Below the pieces are notes generated by a model. That model did no database searches and was not told the origin of the DNA. It saw only the letters and a list, made by a program, of their open reading frames with translations. Source: a bacterium (GTDB taxonomy: Bacteria; JAMOTN01). From it: 52,992 nt of DNA. The position numbers and the translations under genes are program-made. The stretch lies in contig JAMOTN010000081.1 in NCBI GenBank assembly GCA_027062325.1, forward strand, positions 1 through 52,992, read 5' to 3'. Shown piece after piece: positions 27,746-36,882 of this stretch (positions within the stretch are counted from its first letter, which is position 1; each line of letters begins with the position of its first letter).

Positions 27746-29386
27746 CTACTTTACTATTAACCATCTTTTGAGTTTGCCGTTATTTGTTTCAACAATTATT
27801 CTGTATCTGCCGGGACGAATTGTGGGCATAGGTAGGGCGCATACGCCGGCTGCCCCTAAATTTTTAGCTACAGTTTCTCCTCTAAGGTTGAGAATCTTTA
27901 TCGTAGCGGTGGTTTGAGTACCGTAATCAATAAATAGAGTTTTACCAAACAGTCTTGCACTGATTTTAGAAGGGGCTTGAGTATTGTTTTGTACTACTTT
28001 CTTGAAAGATATACTGATATTTGGATAATTAACGTATACCCATGAATTTGCTTCGTTGTAGTAGGAGAATGTGGAAGGCGAAGTTTTGGGAGTTATGGAA
28101 AAATTATCAGTAAATAAATCTTTAGCGTCTCCACGGTTGACGTATATTGCAAATGGAAGATCTAGATCATCTATCCCTCCGGTTGTGTCAGCGCACACCA
28201 CATCTACCAGTTTGTGTTTCCAGCTTGCATTTACTATATTCATGTAAAAACTTTCATCTTCTCCATTTAAGGTGCCATCGTGGTTAGAGTCGAAGAACTC
28301 CTCATCAATATGCCATACTAGGAATCCTTTTAAATTAAAGCCATTTGTATTGATGGAGGTTGCTATGGTGTTTGAGCTCCAATTTGAATCTTTTTCTATA
28401 AATACTGTTATCTCTCCTGTGTATGAGTTGGGTTGCCAGTATGAGATCATAAAATACTCTGCTAATTTGTTGCTGTCTATCTTTTCAATATCACTTTCTT
28501 TGGCTGGAAATTCGAGAATGTCTTCTCGCCCAAAGGAGATAGTTGTTTCAGATATAAGTTTAACAGGAGTTATAAAACCTAAATATTTTTTGCTCCATGG
28601 TGATGGTTCTGCTGGAGCTTGGCCATTTTGAAGCCAGTTACCTGTTCCCATTAATCCCCAATTTCCAATGCCACTTGTCTTTGCGGCTGATGTATCGTAG
28701 AGATCGACTAAACCAAAACTGTGTCCTATTTCATGAACTGCAACACCAAACGGGGAAGCTCCTTCTTCTTGAGCAGGTACTACAGCCACCCCACCGTAGG
28801 GGAAGCTGTTGTTTGGAGTGGTATTGATAAACTGACTCCATGGTCCACTTCCCCCACTCTCCGCTCCGCTCAATGCATGCCAAAGAACGAGTATATCAGC
28901 TGTTTTGTAAAGAGGTGAGTTTATGACCAGGCTTTTAGCTACTGCTTTTGGATTTGAAACTAGAAGATCTTTATCTACTAAATGTGGGGTTGATATGTAA
29001 GCTGTTATTTGCATCTTCCCATTGCTCATTCTACTCCAAAAGAGCGCTACTTTTGCAGCAAAATTTAGAGTTTCTGATTCAGATAGGGGCCAATCTGGTT
29101 GGTCTTGAGTTACAGCTCTTAGAAATAGGATTTTGATTTCTCCAATTGGAGATACTGGGTGGTCTATTCTTGAGGTAAAAGCGCCGACGCTCTTTAAGGC
29201 ATTTGACAGATCGGAAATGGATTTTGTTCCAAGTAACCGTTCTAGAGTAAGCTTAAGTTTTTCTTCAGTCAAATTTGGGGATGGTGAAGTAGCTACGGAT
29301 GTGAAATAAATAGTTAAAAGTAATGCGATTAAAATTTTTATCTTGAAAAACCTAATTCTTTTCACTCTCCTCTCCTCCTTTGACAA
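27746..29386 (-). CDS. Secreted M6-family (immune inhibitor A-like) metalloprotease
   Basis: VAVHEIGHSFGLVDLYDTSAAKTSGIGNWGLMGTGNW; C-terminal ILNLRGETV...GRYRIIVETNNGKLKRWLIVK resembles a sorting-type domain. Confidence 0.8.
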   Translation of the reverse strand: MSKEERRVKRIRFFKIKILIALLLTIYFTSVATSPSPNLTEEKLKLTLERLLGTKSISDLSNALKSVGAFTSRIDHPVSPIGEIKILFLRAVTQDQPDWPLSESETLNFAAKVALFWSRMSNGKMQITAYISTPHLVDKDLLVSNPKAVAKSLVINSPLYKTADILVLWHALSGAESGGSGPWSQFINTTPNNSFPYGGVAVVPAQEEGASPFGVAVHEIGHSFGLVDLYDTSAAKTSGIGNWGLMGTGNWLQNGQAPAEPSPWSKKYLGFITPVKLISETTISFGREDILEFPAKESDIEKIDSNKLAEYFMISYWQPNSYTGEITVFIEKDSNWSSNTIATSINTNGFNLKGFLVWHIDEEFFDSNHDGTLNGEDESFYMNIVNASWKHKLVDVVCADTTGGIDDLDLPFAIYVNRGDAKDLFTDNFSITPKTSPSTFSYYNEANSWVYVNYPNISISFKKVVQNNTQAPSKISARLFGKTLFIDYGTQTTATIKILNLRGETVAKNLGAAGVCALPMPTIRPGRYRIIVETNNGKLKRWLIVK

Positions 29387-29436
29387 ATTTTTTTCGGTAT
29401 AGTTTTATTAAATTTGTATAGTTGGAGGTATTGCTG

Positions 29437-30465
29437 ATGCTGAGTGAAGTGGGAATTTTCAACTTGTATTTAAAGTTTTTACCGTTATATGTTCTTCTCT
29501 CAATTGGAGTGATATATTCTGCTATTAAAGTGAATGCAAACAAATTGAGATCTAGCTTTTCTAAAAGCCAAAGAGAAGTTTCTATTTTGTCCGAAGCTAT
29601 TATGAAAGTGACTGTAGAGCTATTTCTACCCTTTTTGATATTTGAAAAAACTTACCGAATGTTTTCACTATCTGAACTAAAGTGGCTTATGATTTGCTGC
29701 TTTGCCTATGTTTTAACAATGTTTATTGCAGCTTTTGTAAACTTTTTCTTAAGTAGGATTGGCTACGGTGGTAGATATTTGTGGTTCCTCATGGTTTTTA
29801 ATAACGTGACGTATGCGGGTATACCTGTTTTGGATTCTTTGATGGGAGAGAGAGCAGTTTTTTTGGCTATTTTGTTGGGAGTTGTACATCGCTTTTTCCA
29901 GTTAAGCGTTGGAATAGCTGTTCTTAAATTGAGAGAGAAATCTTCAAAAGATAAACTTTTAAAGATTTTAAAAGCAGCATTTTTAAATCCCTTATTCTTA
30001 TCTTTTGTACTAGCAGTTATTTTAAATGTTACTTCTTTAAAACTCCCCCAAAAATTTATGGGTACCATATCTCGAATTGGAGATGTGGCACCAACTTTGA
30101 TGATAGTGTTTCTAGGAATGAGAATAGGAGAAATTTTGTTTGCAGGTTGGTTTAAAAATTTTAAGAAAGTATTTTTAGATTTGGTTGTAAGGTTGGTTAG
30201 TGGTTTTTTGATTCCTACAATTGTAGTGATAGTATTGTTTAAGATCTTTGCTATTTCTATGTTGGAGTTTAAGACTTTATTTCTCCTCATGTCTATGCCT
30301 CCTGCTGTATTTTCTTATGTGTTGATAGAAAAGTACTTAAAACTCGAAGCTAATAAAGCTTTAATGCTTGTATTTGGCGTGACTTTATTGGATTTTCTAG
30401 TGTTTATACCAATAAGGATTGCTTTTCTGAGTTTTTTGGCTAATTGGTTGAACACTGCTGTCTAA
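29437..30465 (+). CDS. AEC (auxin efflux carrier) family permease
   Basis: Multiple TM helices, NVTYAGIPVLDSLMGERAVFLAILLGVVHRFFQLSVG; SD TTGGAGG before ATG 29437. Confidence 0.7.
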   Translation: MLSEVGIFNLYLKFLPLYVLLSIGVIYSAIKVNANKLRSSFSKSQREVSILSEAIMKVTVELFLPFLIFEKTYRMFSLSELKWLMICCFAYVLTMFIAAFVNFFLSRIGYGGRYLWFLMVFNNVTYAGIPVLDSLMGERAVFLAILLGVVHRFFQLSVGIAVLKLREKSSKDKLLKILKAAFLNPLFLSFVLAVILNVTSLKLPQKFMGTISRIGDVAPTLMIVFLGMRIGEILFAGWFKNFKKVFLDLVVRLVSGFLIPTIVVIVLFKIFAISMLEFKTLFLLMSMPPAVFSYVLIEKYLKLEANKALMLVFGVTLLDFLVFIPIRIAFLSFLANWLNTAV

Positions 30466-30925
30466 GAAGAAAAAGTTTTTCAGTTTGTGGAGTTTATAAT
30501 GGGTTAGTCCTCTTATACACCCAACCTCTTCCCAAGAGCTAAATTTTCCTATTCTTTTTCTTACAGATACAATCTTTTTTGCAAATTTAGTTCCAATGAC
30601 CCATTTGAGTTCTTGGAAAGAGGCCTTATTTAAGTTTAATTTTTCAGGAATTAAGTTTAGCAATCTAAAAATTTTTCTAACTTTAGAAAATGAAATTTTT
30701 CCCAATTTTGCATAAGCTGGTAAAAATCTTATACCTTTCTTGTAAAGAGAGCATATTACTCTTGCTTGCTGTAAGGAAAGATCTTACTGATACAACACAA
30801 GAATCCTTGATATAAGGATTTTTTCTGTGTGTATTAGCTTCATTTTTAAAAAAGTGTGTTAGGAGTAAAATAGTCACAAATGTTATTAGAATAGAGTTGA
30901 AGTGGGGCGGATATCTATTCAGCAT
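30397..30925 (-). pseudogene. ComEA-like TM + helix-hairpin-helix protein, apparently split by a +1 frameshift
   Basis: ORF 30925-30683 (SD AAGGAGGT, TM) and ORF frame 30783-30397 (KLNLNKASFQELKWVIGTKFAKKIVSVRKRIGKFSSWEEVGCIRGLTHYKLHKLKNF) are in different frames; the latter stays open and coding-like upstream to 30783 without a good start. Confidence 0.5.
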
Positions 30926-30996
30926 ATTCTGTACCTCCTTGCTCTAGTTTTAAAACTTTTGTTTTTTAACTATTTGTTAAGCAAAAAGTATACCAC

Positions 30997-31025
30997 TTGA
31001 AAATCTGCTTAACTCGTGCTAAATT
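30997..31025 (+). promoter_or_regulatory. Sigma70-type promoter of rpmE
   Basis: TTGAAA (30997-31002), 17-nt spacer, TAAATT (31020-31025) with upstream TGC. Confidence 0.6.
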
Positions 31026-31058
31026 CTAATTGCAAGCGTTTCAAAGGGGGGATATGGA

Positions 31059-31277
31059 ATGAAAAAGGGAATTCATCCAGAATATGTGGAGTGCACAGTA
31101 ATATGCGCTTGTGGTAACACTTTTAAAACTCGTGCAACGAAACCGGAGATAAAGGTTGAGATTTGTTCAGCTTGCCATCCTTTCTTCACAGGAAAACAGA
31201 AATTTGTTGATACCACTGGAAGAATAGAAAAGTTCAAACAGAAGTATGGAGACAGTTATCTAAAATCGAAGAATTAA
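31059..31277 (+). CDS. rpmE: 50S ribosomal protein L31 (zinc-binding type)
   Basis: [27 protein letters not shown]...[29 protein letters not shown]. Confidence 0.97.
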   Translation: MKKGIHPEYVECTVICACGNTFKTRATKPEIKVEICSACHPFFTGKQKFVDTTGRIEKFKQKYGDSYLKSKN

Positions 31278-31293
31278 GTGTTATTAGAGGTTG

Positions 31294-32148
31294 ATGGGAT
31301 TGCTTAGTCAAACAGGAGCTGCAAGCCTTGAAGTAGAGGGAAAGGAGTTTAGGCTTGAAATTGAAGTAAAAAGTGTGAACGGGAAGGGGCTTCAACTAAG
31401 TTGCTCCTTCCCTTATTTTTTGGAAAAATTAGAGCCTCAGGTTCATAGGATTGCTTCTGATATTTTAAAGCGTGGAAGCGTGAGGTTGAGAGTCAGAGTT
31501 GAATTTTTTGATGATGTAACTCCTTTGGATGAATTACCAGATCAAGCAATTGCTAAGTTGAAAAAGTTTTTAGAGCAATCTAAGGAGTTGGGATTCAAAG
31601 AAGTAGGAATTATAGAGGCTATAAAGTTTTTAAAGCTAAATAGAGTTGAGAGGGAGAATCCAGAGTTAGAAAAAGCGTTTCTTGAGGCTGTAAAAAAAGC
31701 TTTTGAATTGCTCCAAGAGGAGAGAGCAGCAGAGGGTGAGAGACTTAAAAAGTGGTTTTTAAAAACATTAGTGGATATAAATCAGAAGATTAACTGGTTA
31801 TCTTCTGTTAAAGATGCAATTTTTGAGAGAAATGTTAAGTTGTTAAAAGAAGCTTTGGGAAAAGCAATTGATTCATCTGTGGATGACAAACACGTTTTAG
31901 CTTTACTCCATAAAGCGGTTTACACCGAAGAGATAGAGCGGTTGCAAGTTCACCTTTCGCGAATAGAGCAGATTATAAATTCAGATGAGGATAAAAAAGG
32001 TTATAAACTTGACTTTTTACTCCAAGAGTGTTTGAGGGAACTAAATACGCTGGCATCAAAGGCTCAAGATGCAGATGTGTCAGATGTGGTTAGTGATGTT
32101 AAGGTTAAGATTGTTGAGATGAGAGAGCAGGTTGCAAACGTATTGTGA
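31294..32148 (+). CDS. YicC/YloC-family protein
   Basis: GLLSQTGAASLEVEGKEFRLEIEVKSVNGKGLQL... and C-terminal GYKLDFLLQECLRELNTLASKAQDADVSDVVSDVKVKIVEMREQVANV. Confidence 0.9.
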   Translation: MGLLSQTGAASLEVEGKEFRLEIEVKSVNGKGLQLSCSFPYFLEKLEPQVHRIASDILKRGSVRLRVRVEFFDDVTPLDELPDQAIAKLKKFLEQSKELGFKEVGIIEAIKFLKLNRVERENPELEKAFLEAVKKAFELLQEERAAEGERLKKWFLKTLVDINQKINWLSSVKDAIFERNVKLLKEALGKAIDSSVDDKHVLALLHKAVYTEEIERLQVHLSRIEQIINSDEDKKGYKLDFLLQECLRELNTLASKAQDADVSDVVSDVKVKIVEMREQVANVL

Positions 32149-32172
32149 AGCTGAATTGTAGGGTTTTGGGCT

Positions 32173-32649
32173 ATGCTAATTTTGGGATTTGATGTATCTA
32201 AGAAAAAATTGGGAGTTGCTAAGTGGAGTTCGGAGATAAACGTTCTGCTTCCAATTAAGGTTATACAGTGTGGCTCTTTTGAAAGAGTAGTTGTAGAGAT
32301 GAAAAAGGTAATACAATCCTATTCTCCAGATATTGTTGTGATTGGGTTACCAAGGCATGCAGATGGCAAGTTGACAGATAATGGAAGGTTTGTGAAGAAA
32401 GTAGTAGAAGAGTTGAGAAAGGAGATTGGGGAGGTAAATTTTGAGTTTGTTAATGAAAGATACACTTCTAAGCTTGCTCAAGGTTTAATTGAGATCTTCG
32501 ATTCAAAGTACAGACGAGTGGGGGATAGATCTACTAAGAAGGGGAAAAAAGAGCTCAAAAGGCGGAAGGGAAAGGGAAATATAGAAGAAGATAGTGTGGC
32601 TGCTTGTTTGATTTTAGAGCGTTATCTGCGAGAAAATGGCTATTTGTAA
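32173..32649 (+). CDS. RuvX/YqgF-like Holliday junction resolvase-family protein
   Basis: ILGFDVSKKKLGVA, IVVIGLPRHADGKLTDNG, FVNERYTSKLAQ, EEDSVAACLILERYL. Confidence 0.8.
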   Translation: MLILGFDVSKKKLGVAKWSSEINVLLPIKVIQCGSFERVVVEMKKVIQSYSPDIVVIGLPRHADGKLTDNGRFVKKVVEELRKEIGEVNFEFVNERYTSKLAQGLIEIFDSKYRRVGDRSTKKGKKELKRRKGKGNIEEDSVAACLILERYLRENGYL

Positions 32650-32716
32650 TAGTGTGAAATAATACAAAAAGGTATTTAAAAAGATACATTTAAGTTTTCT
32701 GTTATTAAAATGTAAA

Positions 32717-34027
32717 TTGGTGATGAGTATGAAGAGGGTAGTAGGTAGTTTGATTGTGTTATTGGCTTTATTAGTTGTTAACTCAGTATATGCTAGGATT
32801 ATATTTCTGTTCTACGTTGCAGGTGATAATGATTTAGCTGGAGCTGCTCAAGGGGATTGGGAAGAGTTGAAAAGTGGTTATGAGAGTTTTGTGTCTTCTA
32901 CAAGTGTTGTGGTAAAGGCGCTTGTAGATGAGGGATATCATCCTTTTAGGGGTATACTTGATGGGACAAAAGAAGTTGTGGAGGGGATTGATCAGATCAA
33001 TACTGGTGATCCAGACGAATTTTTAAAATTTCTAGAGTGGGGACTTAAGGATGTAAGAGATAGTGATAGGGTTGTTTTAGTTATATGGAATCACGGAACT
33101 GGATGGATTACGGAACCCGGAAATAGAGTTGCTGGAAAAGTGGTTAATTTTAGTGTTTCTTCTATAATAGGGAATAATGGATCAGATGGTGTTGATTCAT
33201 TCAATGCGATACGAGCCATAGCTTATGATTTTTCAAGCCGTGATAGTTTGTCTTTAGAGGAAATCAAGGATGTTTTTAGGAAGATTAGGAAAAAGTATGG
33301 TATTAAAATTGATGTGTTTGGAATGGATGCATGTTACATGGGGATGATAGAGGTATTTTACCAGTTTAGAAATTATACAAAATGGCAAGTTGCTTCTGAA
33401 TTGCCTGAACTTTCGGTTGGATGGGATTATTATGAGATAATGGAGAAACTTGGAGAGCTTGTAAGCTTGAAAGGGGATAGGGTTAGACCAAGTGATATTG
33501 CTAAAACTTTTGTAGATGTGCATCTTTCTGATAACAATTTTGAAAATAATTATTACTATAACGATGTGAGCTTGGTAGCTGTAAATTCATCAAAATTGGT
33601 GACTTTTAGAAATAAGTTGGAAGATTTTGCAAAGTTATTATTAGAGAATGTTGATGTAGTGAAGAAAATTGTGGAGGAGTTCAAACACAATAGAGACAAT
33701 CCACTTTACCTTCCAGATAGTGAATTAGCTGTGGATTTGAAAAGATTGTTGGATATCGCAGGTCAAAAGTTTGTGGGCAGGAAAGAGATAGATTCAGTAA
33801 AGGAAGCAATGAAAAAATTGTTTTACGGAGGTTGGAAAGGAACTATATTTAATGGATTCGGCGGTTTGTCAATTACATTGCCTTCTGGAGATTTTGATGA
33901 GGGAGAAGTGCCTTATAAGGAATTGGATTTTGCTAATGTGCAGGGTAAGCTTTCAAGTTGGGCGAAACTTGTGTATTTCTTGAAGGGAGATAAAGGTTTT
34001 ACATTTAGGAACATGTTGGAGGAGTAG
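32717..34027 (+). CDS. Secreted C11 clostripain-like cysteine peptidase
   Basis: Signal peptide; VIWNHGTGWI, KIDVFGMDACYMGMIEVFYQFRNYTKWQVASELPE. Confidence 0.85.
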   Translation: MVMSMKRVVGSLIVLLALLVVNSVYARIIFLFYVAGDNDLAGAAQGDWEELKSGYESFVSSTSVVVKALVDEGYHPFRGILDGTKEVVEGIDQINTGDPDEFLKFLEWGLKDVRDSDRVVLVIWNHGTGWITEPGNRVAGKVVNFSVSSIIGNNGSDGVDSFNAIRAIAYDFSSRDSLSLEEIKDVFRKIRKKYGIKIDVFGMDACYMGMIEVFYQFRNYTKWQVASELPELSVGWDYYEIMEKLGELVSLKGDRVRPSDIAKTFVDVHLSDNNFENNYYYNDVSLVAVNSSKLVTFRNKLEDFAKLLLENVDVVKKIVEEFKHNRDNPLYLPDSELAVDLKRLLDIAGQKFVGRKEIDSVKEAMKKLFYGGWKGTIFNGFGGLSITLPSGDFDEGEVPYKELDFANVQGKLSSWAKLVYFLKGDKGFTFRNMLEE

Positions 34028-34056
34028 TTTTTTGAATTTAATGCTCAAGTTAGTAG

Positions 34057-35040
34057 TTATTTATTGGGCGGGTAAGGTTTAAGTTTACCGGTTGATGACT
34101 GTCTAAACTTTATTCCATAAAACTTAAATTTTCTGTGAAGCGTTGCGCGGGAAATACCTGATATTTTTTCTGCTTCTGTGAAGCTACTTGAGCAGGCAGC
34201 CAATTCTTGTAAATATTTTTTCTCTATTTCTGCAAATGGTGGTAGCTTTCTAGAAGTTTTTTTAATGCTTCCCCTTACAGCTTCATCAATATAGTGAGGA
34301 ATATGATCTATTACAGGTGTGGTTGCGAATATGACTTCTCTTTCTATTACGTTTTGAAGTTCTCTTACGTTACCGGGCCAAGTGTATGATAAAAAGATTT
34401 CTTCAACACGTTTAGAAAGTTTCTCAACTTGTTTATTGTACTCTTGGGCGTATTTTTTTATGAAATAGTAGGCTAGGGGAAGTATGTCATCTGGGCGTTC
34501 TCTAAGAGGTGGAATGGTTATCTTTATAACATTTAGTCTCCAATAAAGATCTTCACGAAAAGTGCCCTCGTTTACCAACTCTTCTAGAGGTTTATTAGTT
34601 GCAACTATTATTCTCACATCAATGTTTAGAAGTTCTCCTCCTAACACTTGAATTTCTTGCTTGTCAATTAACCTCAAAAGTTTAGACTGTGCACTTATAG
34701 GAAGTGAATTTATCTCATCTAGAAATAGAGTTCCTCTATTAGCTAAACGCACCTTCCCCTTATAAGAATTAACAGCTCCAGTAAATGCTCCCTTTTCGAA
34801 GCCAAAGAGTTCAGCTTCTATAAGATCTCTTGGTATTGCTCCACAATTTATACTGATAAATTCTCCTGAACGTTTGGACAGTGAGTGAATTAAGCGAGCT
34901 ACTACTTCTTTTCCCGTTCCGCTCTCTCCCGTTATGAGAATGGTAGCTTTTGTTGGTGCAACTTGCTTTATTATTCGCTTTAAGTTTTCTATTGCGGAAG
35001 ATTTTCCTACTATATCTTCTAGGGTTAGATTTGCAAACAT
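34057..35040 (-). CDS. Sigma-54-interacting AAA+ transcriptional activator without receiver domain
   Basis: GESGTGKE, ELFGFEKGAFTGA, Fis-type HTH near C-terminus; starts directly at the AAA+ domain. Confidence 0.93.
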   Translation of the reverse strand: MFANLTLEDIVGKSSAIENLKRIIKQVAPTKATILITGESGTGKEVVARLIHSLSKRSGEFISINCGAIPRDLIEAELFGFEKGAFTGAVNSYKGKVRLANRGTLFLDEINSLPISAQSKLLRLIDKQEIQVLGGELLNIDVRIIVATNKPLEELVNEGTFREDLYWRLNVIKITIPPLRERPDDILPLAYYFIKKYAQEYNKQVEKLSKRVEEIFLSYTWPGNVRELQNVIEREVIFATTPVIDHIPHYIDEAVRGSIKKTSRKLPPFAEIEKKYLQELAACSSSFTEAEKISGISRATLHRKFKFYGIKFRQSSTGKLKPYPPNK

Positions 35041-36383
35041 GTTACCACCTCGAAATGATGAGTTTGAGGAAACATGTCCAACACTTCCATATAAGTTACA
35101 TTGTAGCCGTATGATGTTATAATTTCTAAATCTCTTCTAAGAGTTGAAGGTTTGCAAGATGAGTAAAGAATTTTTTTGGGTTTTATCTTTTCAAGAATTA
35201 ACTCGAGAGTTTCTCTCTTCACTCCTGCACGTGGTGGATCAAGAATCACTGCATTGGGTTTTCCAAACTTTTCAAGAAATTTTGGAGCAGCTTTTGCAAC
35301 GTCAGCGGTATAAAAAATAGCTTTTTTACCCATAGATTTTGCCATGTACTTTGCAGCTCTTATGCTATCGTTTACTTCATCTATTCCTAAAATTTTTGCT
35401 TCAAGGGGAAGACTTAAAAAACCTATGCCGCAATATAAATCCCATACGTAATCTGCTTCTTTTAAAAATTCCTTTGTTATTTCTAGCATTCTAGCAGCTA
35501 CAGGATAATTGACTTGAAAGAAGGCTAAAGGGGGAACTGCATAGGATATCCCTAATTTTGGATAGTTAACAGTCATATTCTCGAGACCAACGACGTGGGA
35601 TGTTTTGTTTCCAAATATTACATTAGTTTTCTTTGGATTTGTATTTTCAAATACACCTACTTTTACTCCAAGTTTGCGAGATAATATTTTGGCGACTTGT
35701 TTTTTACCGAAAGTGTGACCTTCTCGAACTACGAATATGACTAATAGTTCGTTTTGCTTTGGATTTGTTCGAAGGGATAGTGTTCTCAGGGTTCCTGTGT
35801 GTTTGATCTCATTGTAGGGATGGACTTTCCATCTGTTTAAAACGTTTTGAAGGATTTTACTTGCTTCATTTAGAATTGGCATGTGAATCTTGCAATTTTT
35901 AACTTCGACTAAGTGATGAGAGGCTTTCTTAAAAAAGCCCAACTTCATTTCTCCAACTCTTCCGCGAACTTGCAAATTCAGCCTGTTCCTGTAAAAGAAT
36001 TGATTGGGAGAAGCAAAGATTTTTTCGGGATAGAACCATTTTTTAAAGAATTCCTGAGCATTTTCGAGTTTTATCTTTAGTTGGTGTTCATAAGAGATAT
36101 GTTGTAGATTGCACCCTCCACACTGAGCGTATACAGGGCATTCTGGAATTACTCTGTTAACAGATGGTTTTACTACGTTTAAAACTTTTCCTCTAGCCCA
36201 ATCTGAATGCTCTTCAATTAATTCAATTTCTACCATTTCTCCGTCGACAACATGGTCTACAAACACAACCTTTCCGCTTTTTAAGCGGGCTAATCCAACC
36301 CCTTCATATACAATCTTTTCTATAACCACTATTTCTCGCTGACGGTATTGGGACTTTGATTTTCCTTTTAGAATACGCCTCAA
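35025..36383 (-). CDS. TRAM-domain 23S rRNA (uracil-5-)-methyltransferase, RlmD/TrmA family
   Basis: CPVYAQCGGCNLQHISYEHQL Fe-S cysteines, DLYCGIGFLSLPL, LDPPRAGVKRETLELI, YSSCKPSTLRRD. Confidence 0.93.
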   Translation of the reverse strand: MRRILKGKSKSQYRQREIVVIEKIVYEGVGLARLKSGKVVFVDHVVDGEMVEIELIEEHSDWARGKVLNVVKPSVNRVIPECPVYAQCGGCNLQHISYEHQLKIKLENAQEFFKKWFYPEKIFASPNQFFYRNRLNLQVRGRVGEMKLGFFKKASHHLVEVKNCKIHMPILNEASKILQNVLNRWKVHPYNEIKHTGTLRTLSLRTNPKQNELLVIFVVREGHTFGKKQVAKILSRKLGVKVGVFENTNPKKTNVIFGNKTSHVVGLENMTVNYPKLGISYAVPPLAFFQVNYPVAARMLEITKEFLKEADYVWDLYCGIGFLSLPLEAKILGIDEVNDSIRAAKYMAKSMGKKAIFYTADVAKAAPKFLEKFGKPNAVILDPPRAGVKRETLELILEKIKPKKILYSSCKPSTLRRDLEIITSYGYNVTYMEVLDMFPQTHHFEVVTCLQI

Positions 36384-36424
36384 CTATCATCCCTCCGCTG
36401 ATTTCTGAAGTAGTCAAGATAATT

Positions 36425-36643
36425 TTACCCCAATTTTTTAGCAAGTTCAGAGGTGGTGGATATTGTATAAAGCGGTTTTCCTTTTTCTATCAGGGTTTTT
36501 ATAATTCGGCTCTTTAAGAGTTGAAGCCAAAAAGAAGTTTCATATTTTCTACTTTTTCTTGCAGAAAGATAAGTTCCGCACTTTGGACAAAACTTTTCTT
36601 CGCAGATTATTTTGCACTTTTGGCAATAGAAGAACTTAGTCAT
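36425..36643 (-). CDS. Small zinc-ribbon protein
   Basis: MTKFFYCQKCKIICEEKFCPKCGTYL; SD GGAGTGAGG before ATG 36643. Confidence 0.7.
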   Translation of the reverse strand: MTKFFYCQKCKIICEEKFCPKCGTYLSARKSRKYETSFWLQLLKSRIIKTLIEKGKPLYTISTTSELAKKLG

Positions 36644-36882
36644 ACGCCTCACTCCTTTATGTATTGTTACTGGTTTCAATGTTTTTAGGTTTTGTTTTTT
36701 AGTTTTAAGCAAATTTTATTCCAGAAGAAACGGTGAATCTTTAAAGGAAAATACGGAGGTTTTATGTTCCACGTTTCAGTGGTTATTTCAATTTGAAATA
36801 TTCCGACTGTATTTTATCGAGTGTTGAGATATAGTGCCGATTTATAATTTTGAAAGTGTAAAAGTTAGTGGAGGTATTATAA

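Noticed and set aside
29763-30290. 175-aa minus-strand ORF
   Set aside because: Antisense to the AEC permease; composition is a shadow of TM codons.
36774-36800. Short inverted repeats CCAC-gtttca-GTGG and ATTTC-aattt-GAAAT upstream of the 1487-aa gene
   Set aside because: Too short to call as an operator or RNA element without comparative data.
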